Source: Hepsetus odoe
Taxonomy: Eukaryota > Chordata > Actinopteri > Characiformes > Hepsetidae
NCBI GenBank assembly: GCA_017165825.1
Contig: CM029369.1
Location: forward strand, 19,368,125 to 19,432,124
DNA length: 64,000 bases
Reading direction: 5' to 3'
Below, piece after piece: positions 1 through 10,116 of the stretch (positions within the stretch are counted from its first letter, which is position 1; each line of letters begins with the position of its first letter). The position numbers and the translations under genes were made by a program. Under the pieces are notes generated by a model, which saw nothing but the letters and a program-made list of their open reading frames with translations, was not told the origin of the DNA and did not search any database.

Positions 1-694
1 CAAACCCAGAACACAGCACCATGTCTGAGTATACAGCACTCGGTGAAAGGACTCATAATACGCATGTTGAGTGTCTGTGTATGGGATATATAAGGCTGTC
101 ATGCACCCAAAATTAAAATTTGATTTAAAGTTCTGCTTTTTGCAGCGGAGACATTTTTGCAAAATTTGATGTAAACAGAACAAATCAGTAGATCAGAATG
201 GAGAAGAAATTTCAATTAGGGAAGCACTGCAAAGGATCATGAAGCTGTGCGTGCCACAGAACGCTAGCAGCTCAGATTAATCCGAAGTGGCGCATAAAGG
301 AGACTTCCCTCACTGTAATCTTTCTAGATAAAACCAGACTAATATGAGAAGGTGAAAATGCAATTTTCTCACTAGAAGAAATGATCACTGTCTTTGATCA
401 GGTAGCAAAAGAGATGATGGGTGAAGGTTGGCAGAAAAAATAAAGCAGTTTGTAAAATGAAATCTGAGCTCCCGCATATCCATAAAGGCACTATCTTATA
501 ATAGGCTGGATTCTTCCTTTTAATTAAAAGTGCTATTGAGCAGTGATTGTCAGATTTTTTTAATGTCACTGTGATCCAGATCCTATTATTGCAAGTAGCT
601 TCCCTCAGGTTGAAAACCATGAACGAAAGATAATATCTATAGCGCATGAAAGAAAAATGAATATATAAATACATAAAAAATATATCTGCATATA
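1..694. other. No gene seen
   Basis: AT-rich sequence without a recognisable gene or repeat family. Open frames here carry no protein motif. If the minus-strand first exon near 29.9 kb is real, this is intronic sequence of that gene. Confidence 0.4.
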
Positions 695-815
695 TGCCCT
701 GCAACGGCTTAGTGACCTGTCCGTGGTGTTTCCTCACCTTTCGCCCTGTGAGAGTTGGGATTTGGTCCTGCACCCCCTGCGGCCCTAATTAGGACAAGCA
801 GCTATGAAAATGAGT
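695..815 (+). repeat. SINE 3' tail fragment
   Basis: Diverged copy of a 3' tail very common in fish SINEs. It reads gacctgtcc, then a cctttcgccct stretch, a ttgggat...tcctgcaccccctgcg block, gacaagcagctatgaaaatg and gagtgag repeats. The same tail type, better preserved, ends the chimeric SINE at 57173-57415. The tRNA-derived head is missing, so this is a 5'-truncated or eroded copy. Family recognition is from memory of the consensus. Confidence 0.6.
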
Positions 816-2017
816 GAGAGAGAGGGTTTATTTCACAGGGACAGTGGACAGAAACGGCCAGAATTAGCATTAAAGCTGAATTTCATCAGCAGTCTCTGGG
901 CAGGCAATGCAGAAATATTTGTAGAGCAAGTCCATGTTTTTCTTTGATATATTTAACTTTCAGGGATATTATGAGGATATTTTTCTTAATAGCAGATTAA
1001 AAGTTGTTGTCGTTAAGAAAAAATATTGTCCTTACCTTTGTGTCAGAAAGTCTAATTAAAATTCTCTTTGCTGTTGCGATTCAGACGTATCCTGGTTATG
1101 GGGTCGGCAAGGCCAAATGTGTTGTGTTATATCGAGCCATGCTATATGGATCCTGGTAGCAGGTCATTGACCTACAGATGCCTGTTTACTTCCATTACAC
1201 TGGCCACGTCTGCTTACCATGTTATGGGCAGTGTCTTCTCATACAGGAGTTCTCAGACACACACATTAACAAATACACACTCTGTCTGTGTTTTGACTCT
1301 TTGGGGAAGCCTAAACGCTTTTACAGCAAGATGTTTGATTTTGAACACTGCTTAAAGCAAATGTAGTCCAATTTTATAAACTGCTTGATGAATGTATGGT
1401 TGAAAACAATAAAAAACTTCAAATACCCAAGAAAAATGATCCGATCAGGATTTTCTCTTTGTAGCTATAACTAAACCACCTCTCCCATTGGTTAGGCCTT
1501 CAGGAACTGGACTGAAGTCTTACTGTGTCAGAAATTAAGGGTCAGAATCATGATTTGGATTTCCAATGAGACGAACTGAGATACCAACGAGTCACTGTCT
1601 GGGAATGTGAGCAGCAGCCTCACCAATGGATTTCTGTCTGAAAGAAAACAACAGCATTCCCATTTGGACGTATCTGTTAAATTTTAGATCATGCTTGTGG
1701 CATGTTTTATAAGCTTCATAGAGGCTTCAGCATAGAGTTTAATGTCTCTGTTAAATTTTAGATTATGCATGGAATCTAGACTATACGTGGAATGTGCTTC
1801 AGATGTCAGTTTTGTGCTTAAAAATGATTATAATCCTGTAGGGGTGCTTAAGAAATTGCCATTATTTTGTCCTCATTTTTGACACATGGTCCAGATTAAA
1901 GACATGGTTCACCATTAGTTGGTCTTTAGTGCATTAAGTGTATGCCTATTCTCTCTAAGCATAACGTATGTGGGAAACCCAACTACCTAACTATGCCATA
2001 CAGTTAATGGTTTGTAG
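816..2017. other. No gene seen
   Basis: About 1.2 kb of AT-rich sequence with short random open frames only. The phrase around atttaatgtctctgttaaattttag occurs twice (about 1670-1690 and 1740-1765), a small local duplication. No element recognised. Confidence 0.35.
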
Positions 2018-2365
2018 GAGACAGTGGTGCTGACAAAAAGACAGGAGGCGTAGCTGGAGGTGTCGGAGTTAAAGACGCTGAGATTTCCATTGGGTGTGGC
2101 GAGGATGGACTGGATTAGAAATGAGTGTTAGAGGGACAGCTCAGGTTGGACGTTTTGGAGACAAAGTTAGAGAAGCAAGGTTGCGTTGCTTTCGACATGT
2201 CCAGAGGAGAGACGAGGATTATATCTGATGAGGATGTTGAAAATGGAGATGCCGGGAAAGAGGAAAAGAGAAAGACAAAAATGGAGGATTATGGACGTGG
2301 TAAGAAAGGACTAGCAGGCAATCAGAGTGACTGAAGAAGATGCAGATGATGGATCCAAAGCCATG
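2018..2365 (+). mobile_element. RTE-clade LINE, 3' fragment
   Basis: C-terminal part of an RTE-clade LINE open reading frame, in sense on the plus strand. Translating from the acaaagttagagaagc stretch gives a D-K-V-R-E-A-R-L-R-type segment followed by HVQRRDEDYI, the conserved end of the reverse-transcriptase protein seen again at 9127-9365. Premature stops and frameshifts follow at once, so it is dead. The 5' part is absent (usual 5' truncation). The 3' end is lost where a Tc1 element (2366-3486) abuts. Clade assignment is from remembered family motifs. Confidence 0.7.
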
Positions 2366-3486
2366 ACGGTGCTTGGAATTTGTCAGAATTTGTGGGGTTT
2401 TTGTCCACCTACCTCTTTGTATTGACCACAAGTTCTCAATGGGATTGAGGTCTGAGGAGTTTCCTGGCCATGGACCCAAAATGTTGATATTTTGTTCCCT
2501 GAGCTACTTTGTTATCACTTTTGCTTTATGGCACGGTGCTCCATCATGCTGGAAAAAGCATTATTCTGCAACCAAACTCTTCTTGAATGGTTGGGAGAAG
2601 TTGCTCTCTGAGGAGTTTTTGGTACCATTCTTTATTCATAGCTGTGTTGTTGTGAGGGATCCACTCCCTTGGCTGAGAAGCAACCACACACATAGTCTCA
2701 GGATGCTTTACTGTTGGCATGAGACAGGAGAGATGACAGCGCTCACCTTTTTTCCCCAGACAACCTTTTTTTTTCTAGATGCCCAAAACAATCGGAACAG
2801 GGATTTGTCAAAGAAAATGACTTTACCCCAGTTCTCAGCAGTCCAATCATTGTAACTTTTGCAGAAAGTCAGTTGGCCCTGATATTTTGCTTGGAGAGAA
2901 GTTGCTTCTTCTTGATACCAAGCCATCTTCCAAACCTCACCTCATTGTGGTTTCAGATGCACTCACACCTTACGTTAAAGCCATTCATGAGCAAGCTCTG
3001 TACGGATGGTCCCCTGATCCTGTAGCAGAATTTCTCCTGACACTTGCTCAACTTTCTTGGGTGCCCTGAAGCCTCTTCACAACAACTGAACCTCTCTCCT
3101 TGAGGTTCTTGATGATCCAATAAATGGTTGATGTCTTACTAGCAACAGCATCCTTACCTGTGAAGCCATTTTTGTGCAAAGCAGTGATGACTGCACATGT
3201 TTCCTTGCAGGAAACCATGGTTAACAGAGGAAGAACCATGATTTCAAACACCATCTTCCTTTTAGAGCATCAAGTCTGCTATTCTAACTCAATCAGCATG
3301 ACAGAATCTCTAGCCTTGTCCTCCTCAACACTCTCAACTGTGTTTTACGAGAAGATCACTGAAATGATGTCAGCAGTTCCTTAGGTGGCTGAAATGCAGT
3401 GGAAACTGCCATCATAAAAACTGAGGCAGCAAACTTAGTGAAAATTAATATCTGTGTCGTTCTCAAAACTTTTGGCCATGCCTGTA
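2366..3486 (-). mobile_element. Tc1-like transposon relic, family B
   Basis: Eroded Tc1/mariner (DDE) transposon with transposase on the minus strand. Visible pieces are the C-terminal motif GPWPGNSSDLNPIENLW (normally SPDLNPIENLW, holding the last catalytic Glu), near 2395-2470, and an N-terminal helix-turn-helix segment containing ALHKNGFTGKD near 3150-3230. The right terminus ends ...aaaacttttggcc...ctgta with a TA at 3485-3486. The left terminal inverted repeat is missing and runs straight into an RTE LINE fragment. About 100 bp next to the right terminus appears deleted compared with my memory of the family. Numerous frameshifts and stops make it a fossil. A second copy lies at 52207-53452. 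Confidence 0.85.
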
Positions 3487-3727
3487 GTTTGATATATTAT
3501 TCAAATAGTACTAATGACAAAGGATAACTTATAAGATATGCTGTTTATGAAATATATTCTGACAGGGTAGCTCACATCTTTGCACAGTGTGATCTTTTAC
3601 AACTAGAAATCACAAAAAGTTTCTATCTAAATCTACCAAAATGAATGAAACACTTAGAGTTTCCATACAAGTCTAAATAGAAAACTATAGTGAATAACAA
3701 AAAATCATCTCATACTTTCAAAGTTGC

Positions 3728-3904
3728 AATTAGAACTCTCAAGGGTACCTGTAGTTTTCCATTTGGATGTTGCTTTTGTTAGTTTGCTGCTGGTTGGTTT
3801 ACCTATAGTTCTCCTGCGTTATGTGCAGTGTGATCAATCGAAGGTGTAGTAGGTGGGAATGTTGTTAATAAGCTATTTGAAAGTGTGTTTGAACAAGAAG
3901 GCTA
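3728..3904 (+). repeat. Unclassified 177-bp repeat, copy 1
   Basis: Begins aactctcaagggtacctg and ends gaacaagaaggct. A clearly homologous copy in the same orientation lies at 8126-8301. Neither copy shows terminal inverted repeats, a tRNA head or a simple tail. The Tc1 derivative at 3909 begins five bases after its end. Family unknown; orientation assigned arbitrarily. Confidence 0.7.
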
Positions 3905-3908
3905 AATA

Positions 3909-4444
3909 TACAGTACTGTGCAAAGTTTTAGGCAGGTGTCATAAATGCTGAAACAATGCTTTCAGAAATATAAATAATGATTATTTATTTTATCAATTTT
4001 ACAAATGCAAAGTGAGCGAATAAAAGAAAATGAATCAAATCAATATTTGGTGTTACTACCTTTGCCTTCAAAACCAGCATCGCCCTTCTGGCCTCACAGA
4101 GCCCTGATCTCAACATCATCCAGTGTGTCTGGATTACATGAAGAGACAGAAGGATGTGAGGAAGCCTACATCCAACAGAAGATCTATGTTAGTTTCCCAA
4201 AATGTCAAACAACTGACCAGCTGAGTTCCTTCAAAAAACTGTGCAAGTGTACCTAGAAGAATTGGATGTTGTTTAGAAGGCACAGGGTGGTCACACCAAA
4301 TATTGATTTGATTTAGATTCTTTTGTTCATTCACTGCATTTTGCTCATTGATGAAAATAAATAATTAACACTTCAATTTCTGAAAGCATTCTTTGTTTAT
4401 AGCATTTTTTCCACACCTGCCTAAAACCTTTGCACAGTACTGTA
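3909..4444 (+). mobile_element. Short Tc1 derivative, family A, copy 1
   Basis: Internally deleted Tc1-like element of about 530 bp with TA target duplications (3909-3910, 4443-4444). Ends read cagtactgtgcaaa...tttgcacagtactg. Terminal inverted repeats extend inward about 200 bp. Between them is a remnant of the transposase C-terminus on the plus strand: SPDLNIIQCVW, then a stop and frameshifts. It cannot encode transposase, so it would have moved only with enzyme supplied in trans. Other copies lie at 15256-15808, 18940-19489 and 48714-49268. Confidence 0.9.
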
Positions 4445-4630
4445 TGTAACCTCTGCCTGAACATTAACGTAAATACTTATTTATATTAATCCCAGAAATG
4501 CGGCAATTTAGAAGAAATTTCAAGACTAATTACATTATATGGATTTTGATTTTGGATATGCTGTCAATTACTACATACTATACTTGTTCTACATTAAATA
4601 GAAAGATTATATAACAAAATCAATCAATAA

Positions 4631-4875
4631 GTGAAAGTGACTATTCTTGTCATTGCGAGGTCACAGCACAGCGAACCACAACAAAATTCAACTCTGCATT
4701 TAACCCACATGCAACACTCATGCAGCAGCAGAAGCTATGAAAGCACCTCCAGGAAGCAGTGACAGGATGTACTAAGCTTAAGGGTGCTTTCAGGACAACC
4801 TACCGGTAAAGGGTTTGAACCGACAATCTCACGATCCTGTAGCCAGCTCCCTAACCACTAGGCCACCAGAGCCTT
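4631..4875 (-). mobile_element. tRNA-derived SINE copy
   Basis: Reads on the minus strand from an eroded tRNA-like head (ggcctagtggttaggg-type A box; B box ggttcaaaccc) through a body holding caaggtaccgtc-type sequence to a 3' end gtcactttcact. One of the commonest repeats in this window. The copy is diverged (for example cagcagcagaag for the usual cagcagggggcag). Confidence 0.85.
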
Positions 4876-7221
4876 AGTAAGAAAGTCACAATCTTTATTA
4901 AAACCATCAAACCCTTGCTTACTTAGAGTGCTCTTTCAGCAAAGCTTTTAGTATTGCTAGATGATACTCCATAACTCTTTTCCACATTAAACATTTTTAC
5001 AAAGAAATTACTTGTTCACTGATATCCTCTATAACCACTGCACAAAAAGACTTCAATGCCAGTGCCGAGGTAAAATCAATGAGTAAAGTTCCAAATGGCA
5101 GTACTTGTTCCCTGCACACTGAGGGGAAAAAAAAAAAAGAAATATGAGTGTTGTGAGCTGTGCAAGTTTCCAGACAGGAAGAAATGAGGAGGAGCTTTAA
5201 TCCCTATCTGAATCTTCTGAAAGTCATTAGGGTCAAAGGAGTGTGGAGGATGGAGAGCAAGGGCCCTTTTTATAATGAAGCGCCAGAGCTCCTTGGGGAA
5301 ACAATGCTGGAGGCCGGTGCTTCGTTCGGCAGATCTGAAAATTAATGTTTTGAAGTGCTATCTGCAAAGGGTCCCCCGGGCACCTTCTGGCCTGCCATAT
5401 CTGGAAGCAAAGAGGCGTCCAAATCGCACAAAGCCATTTTGATTACAGGCACGCTGTCAGTTCATATCTATGCATCAGTTTCTCTATCAGAAATAATGGA
5501 CTTGACAGACAGGATGTGCTAAATAATGCAGTCAAATTTTGGCACCCAGAGACACGCTATTGTGACAAGACCTCTTTAAGGTGTCCCAATGGCAAAGGAC
5601 AGAAAATGGCTCAGCTTGTCACATGAAATACTGAACGAAAGACTGTTGGAGACTGTTGAATATGCTTGAGAGGCTTTAGTTTTGCTCACCCTATTTTTAT
5701 TTTATTTTTAAATGGTCTTTATTAGAAAATTTGTCCCAAAATAGATGACCTCCACACTGCAGATCAGCAGCTGGAGACAATTCTTTTCTTGAACACATAC
5801 TAATAGTCTCTTGCAATAATAAGTGTGAATATGCAGTCTGTATATATTTTTATCTCTACCCCCAAACAAAAAAAAAAAAACCATCTAAATTATTCAATGA
5901 AGCCTTCACTGGCTTGAACTACCAACTACAAAGATCATCATGAAATCAAGGATCCTCCCATTAAGGAGGCATCTGAAACTTAGGAAGAGTCAACCTAACC
6001 AGCAGCATTTACAGTTACTTTAGAGTTTAGCTGAAATCATGGAAATCCACCACTTGGTCCTGAGGAGAATTTTATAAATCTCAACAGTAATGAAATAAAA
6101 TGTACAGTTCAAAACCTGTGGCTGTTATTGTTTATAAATCTTCATGAAAATTGCTGCAGATGAAATGTCATGTACGATATTTATCCAAAGGTTTGTATAC
6201 AGCTGTTTGTTTCTTCTGAAATTGTGAGTGTTAATATAGAATTTTTCCCTTTTGCTGTTTACAGTTCTGGAAAGGCTTTACAAGAGATGTTGAAACGTTG
6301 TAATGAGAATCCCATTACATTCAGTCAAAAGAACATCAAAGAGGTCAGGTATTGATGTTGAATGATTAGTTCTGCATTACAAATGGCACCCCAACCCATC
6401 CTAAAGATATTCAATGGCACTCAATAACCAGAAAACACATTGTTCTACAGATAACGGGGTATTTCATATACCACCTGCCGACAGTATGGCATAGTGACCT
6501 AACTGCAGCAGAACATTACATTCTACTGGCAGATCTTTTCTACAGAGATTATGCAGGCTGCATGTGAGCAAGTGAACACGTGTCAGCAATGACTGCACCT
6601 TAAAGTAGTCAAGTTCCCAAATTAAACCAAGATATTTTTGGACATAGTGTATCTGATGGGCTGATACACAGTCAAATTACTGACCAATCAGACATTTGGC
6701 TGCAAAAACTAACCAACACCCCACTGAATGCAAAAGCTGAGTTTTCGGCAGAACACATAACTGTACCAGCATAGTTTGCCCCAGGATATCTTCCTGTATC
6801 CCACTGGAAATGTTTTTGAATATCTCCTCCACACTGTAACCTACTACTGCTAGATTTTGGCCTTCAACAAAAAGAATGAAAGTGAATAGTGTTTAAAAGC
6901 AAATGGCTCCTAAAGGGCATCAAATATCACTGCCTTATGCAGCATCTAAGTCTCGTGCAGTTAAAGGGTAACACAATGAGTTTAAAAGGTGCACATTTCC
7001 AGCTGCATTTTACCAAAACTCTGTTCATGCTGTATTTCTACACTCTACAGGAGCCTGGGCTAAAGTTCCTCCCTGCCCTCATATTCTACTGCCTTTAAGA
7101 CTGCAGTGAAAAAAAGTTTTGTTTTGTTGGTAAACTAGTTTTTGTCACATGTGTTTGGGCATATACATCTTTTTAGATGATAGAGGATAACGCATTTATA
7201 GAAAAAGACCTTGAGGGAAAA
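4876..7221. other. No gene seen
   Basis: 2.3 kb without a recognisable coding region. Short homopolymer A runs occur near 5129-5141 and 5867-5880. Open frames are under 75 codons and show no motif. Could include intronic regulatory DNA but nothing in the sequence proves it. Confidence 0.35.
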
Positions 7222-8053
7222 AATAATGGCAGGTCCGGCACTGGCGCCCTGTGCTTTTCACAGATGAAAGCAGGTTCACTCTGTGCTCATGTGACAGACG
7301 TGAAAGGGTCTGGAGAAGCCGCGGTGAACATTATGCTGCCTGCAAAATTGTTCAGCACGATCAGTTTGGTGGTGGGTCAGTGTTGGTTTGGGGAGGCATA
7401 TCCATGGAGGGACGCACAGACCTGTACAGGATAAATGATGGTACCCTGACTGCCATTAGGTATCGGGATGAAATCCTTAGACCCATTTTTAGACCCTTCG
7501 CTGGTGCAGTGGGTCCTGGGTTCCTCCTGGTACAGGACATGATGAATAACCGGCCTCATGTGGCCAGAGTATGCAGGCACTTCCTGGAGGATGAAGGAAT
7601 TGATACCATTGACTGGCCTCCATGCTCGCCTGACCTAAATCCATTAGAACATCTCTGGGACATCATGTTTAGGTCCATCCAACACCACCAGGTTGCACTT
7701 CAGACTGTCCAGGAGCTCAGTAATGCCCTGCTCAGGATCTGGGAGGAGATACCCCAGGACACCATCCGTTATCTCATAAGGAGCCCCGATGTTGTCAGGC
7801 ATGCATACAAGCACGTGTGGACCATAAAAACTATGACATTTCAGCATATTGAACTAGCCTGCCGTATCAGTTGTTCAGTTAAAATTTCTTGGTGACTTTG
7901 AATTAAGCCCTCTGTAGGTTGATCATTTTCATTTTCAACAAATGATGTGGCATTCTAACACATGACCCATTCCATATCAGTATGGATATCCAGCAGGATT
8001 TTTTTGAGATCTGATGTGTTTCCAAAGTGTTCCTTTAATTTTTCTGAGCAGGA
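7222..8053 (+). pseudogene. Tc1-like transposase relic, family D
   Basis: 5'-truncated Tc1/mariner transposon. One frame stays open from about 7251 to 7895 and gives the catalytic half of a DDE transposase: FTDESRF (first Asp), GGGSVLVWGGIS, VQDMMNNRPHVARVC (second Asp) and DWPPCSPDLNPLEHLWD (final Glu). Two lesions stand out. Six extra bases in frame lie just after the second Asp, turning the expected DNARPH into DMMNNRPH. A 4-base loss near 7784 (expected IRSMPRRC, seen IRSPDVVR) shifts the frame before the C-terminus. The N-terminal DNA-binding half is missing. The 3' untranslated part runs to tttttctgagcaggatata, the likely right terminus beside a TA-rich target. Dead element. Confidence 0.88.
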
Positions 8054-8125
8054 TATATATATACATATATACGTTAGAGCCTCTAATTCTCACACTTGTT
8101 CCTACAGCTCATGGATAATTGCAAC

Positions 8126-8301
8126 AATTAAAACTCTCAAGGGTACCTGTTGTTTCCCATTTGGTTGTTTTTGTTAGTTTGCTGCAGGTTGGTTTATCAA
8201 TAAGTCTCCTGCATTGTGTGCAGTGTGATCTATTCAAAGGTGTAGTAGATGGAAGTGTTGTTAAAAAGCCATTTGAAAAGTGTTTTAGAACAAGAGGGCT
8301 A
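8126..8301 (+). repeat. Unclassified 177-bp repeat, copy 2
   Basis: Homologue of 3728-3904 in the same orientation. Shared blocks include aactctcaagggtacctg, tttgttagtttgctgc, ggttggttta, tgtgcagtgtgatc and aaggtgtagtag. Similarity stops at both ends at the same points as in copy 1, which suggests a discrete mobile unit rather than a local duplication. Family unknown. Confidence 0.7.
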
Positions 8302-8567
8302 CAATCAAGGACACAGCCTTGGCAACAGACATTTGCTCCAATCTGCATTACTATTGATGGTTTAAAGAGTCAAACTAAAAGCACTAGTGATGTTAAAAAG
8401 AAGTATTAATACATTATTGTATACATATTTACGTTGGCAGCCCTAAAAGAATTACACTTCTGTCTCATCACTACCCAGCAAATTTGCCAGTGTTAAATCG
8501 GAGTGTTAAATTGAACACTTTCTCAGGGTAAAAAGGTCCACACAAATTTGATTAAGTATTCACTGAG

Positions 8568-8785
8568 GTGAAGTCAAAGTGACTATTTGTCTTTGTGAAA
8601 AACAGCACAGCACACAGTGTGGCAGGAGGCAGCTATGTTCAGTGCCCAGGGAGCAGTGATAAGGACAGTACCTTGCTTAAGGGTACCTCAGGACAACCTA
8701 TTGCCCCTTAATATTTCTGCCTGTTTTTGAACCAGGGACCTTTCACATGTAAAGTGAACGTGATAACTACAACACTAAAGAAACT
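8568..8785 (-). mobile_element. tRNA-derived SINE copy, diverged
   Basis: Minus-strand copy of the main SINE family. The body (cagctatg..agtgcccagggagcagtgat...ccttgcttaagggtacctcagg) is clear. The head is strongly eroded and an internal deletion removed part of the segment before the agcagg block. Confidence 0.7.
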
Positions 8786-9126
8786 CTGAACTGTTGTTAG
8801 TTCACTTCACTGGATTTGAATTTGACAGTTTTGCTGATTATTTTTGTAACGATCAGTTCTAAAAGGATAATCCCTCTCTTTGGAGAATTTGTAGTGGTTA
8901 CACAAGCTCATGTCAGAGTGCTGAAAAAACGAATATGTATATAACAATGAATAAAGCAACGACAATTTTATTACTTTATAGATAGGTTAAGTGACATTAT
9001 ATACATATATATATTATTACTATTTGTTATTATCATTGTTGTGTATAAATAGAACAAAAGCAACTTCATGTTGTGGGTAACAAAAGCAAAATGCTTTGAA
9101 TGTAATCTTTAAACTAATTTGAATAT
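8786..9126. other. No gene seen
   Basis: AT-rich sequence with a short TA-rich stretch near 8999-9013. No recognisable feature. Confidence 0.35.
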
Positions 9127-9365
9127 CTTCTTCTTTCGACACAGCGGATGATCCATTTCCATTTCTAACAGTCCTCTGCATCTTCCTCATTCATACCGAC
9201 TATCTGCATGTCCTCTCTCACCACACCCATAGACCTCCTCTTTGTCTCTTCCTCTTTTCCTCTTTCCTGGCAGCTCCATCTTCAACATCCTTCTCCCAAT
9301 ATAATCCTCATCACTCCTGTGCACATGTCCAAACCAACACAACCTTGCTTCTCTAACTTTGGCTA
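9127..9365 (-). mobile_element. RTE-clade LINE, 3'-end fragment
   Basis: 5'-truncated RTE LINE on the minus strand. The protein end reads AKVREARLCWFGHVHRSDED, then YIGRRMLKMELPGKRKRGR, and the 3' terminus is the typical gaaagaagaag-type end at 9127. The same C-terminal block is found at 2018-2365. Length is only about 240 bp, a normal outcome of aborted target-primed reverse transcription. Confidence 0.85.
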
Positions 9366-9859
9366 TTAAAGCTAATATTAATATGATATAATAAAAAAGT
9401 GAAGTATTTCCACTCCCCCAAATATTTTGTGATTTATTGGTGCACTCTGTGAATATCATGACTTTAAAATGAATAAAACAAAAAATTCTGCATAACAGTA
9501 ATCACTGACTGATGGAAAAAAAGACCAGGTTGACTTAATGAAGACCATCTCTGAAATCCTAGGGCTAAAGAGCTGCAAAATGTTTTTTAAACTTTGAATA
9601 ACCACTCATATTTGAATACCCCTAAAAAATAATATAGCCAGTTATTTGAGTTTCTGCAGTTCTGCAAAGTTGCCCAGCAGACAGCAACACTGTTTTGATC
9701 AAATGTTGCTAGCACATTGCTGCTATAGAAGCAGCAATTGTCGCCTCTTATTCAATTACAGCTTTTTTAGTTAATTTACACAGTCAGTAGCTAACAGCTA
9801 GTTTACCAATACTGTAGTCTACTGAGATAATCTAGTCTGAGATACTGTAGTAAAGAGAG
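9366..9859. other. No gene seen
   Basis: AT-rich, no recognisable element or coding motif. Confidence 0.35.
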
Positions 9860-10116
9860 TGAAGTGAAAGTGACTATGTGTAATTGTAAATACACAGCAC
9901 AGCTCACGGTGAACCATGATGAAATGCATCCTCTGCATTTAACCAATGCACAGTATGCAGCAGTGGGCAGCCATATTCAGCGTCCAGGGAGCACTGAAGG
10001 GGACAGTACCCTGCTCAAGGGTAACTCAGGGCAACCAATGGATCTGGGATTCAAACCCATGCAAACCCTTCCAATCATGTGGCCTAGTCCCTAACAACTA
10101 AGCTACCACTGCCCCA
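9860..10116 (-). mobile_element. tRNA-derived SINE copy
   Basis: Near full-length minus-strand SINE. From the right end: ggggcagtggtagc head, degenerate A box, B box gggtttgaatccc, body with accctgagcagggt-type sequence, and 3' end gtcactttcacttcac. About 257 bp, the usual length of this family in the window. Confidence 0.85.

Noticed and set aside
372..773. 133-codon open frame on the minus strand
   Set aside because: Its first part reads through a SINE tail (695-815) and the rest is low-information; no domain, splice sites or conservation evidence.
2373..2855. 160-codon open frame on the plus strand
   Set aside because: Antisense shadow of the family B Tc1 transposase on the minus strand.
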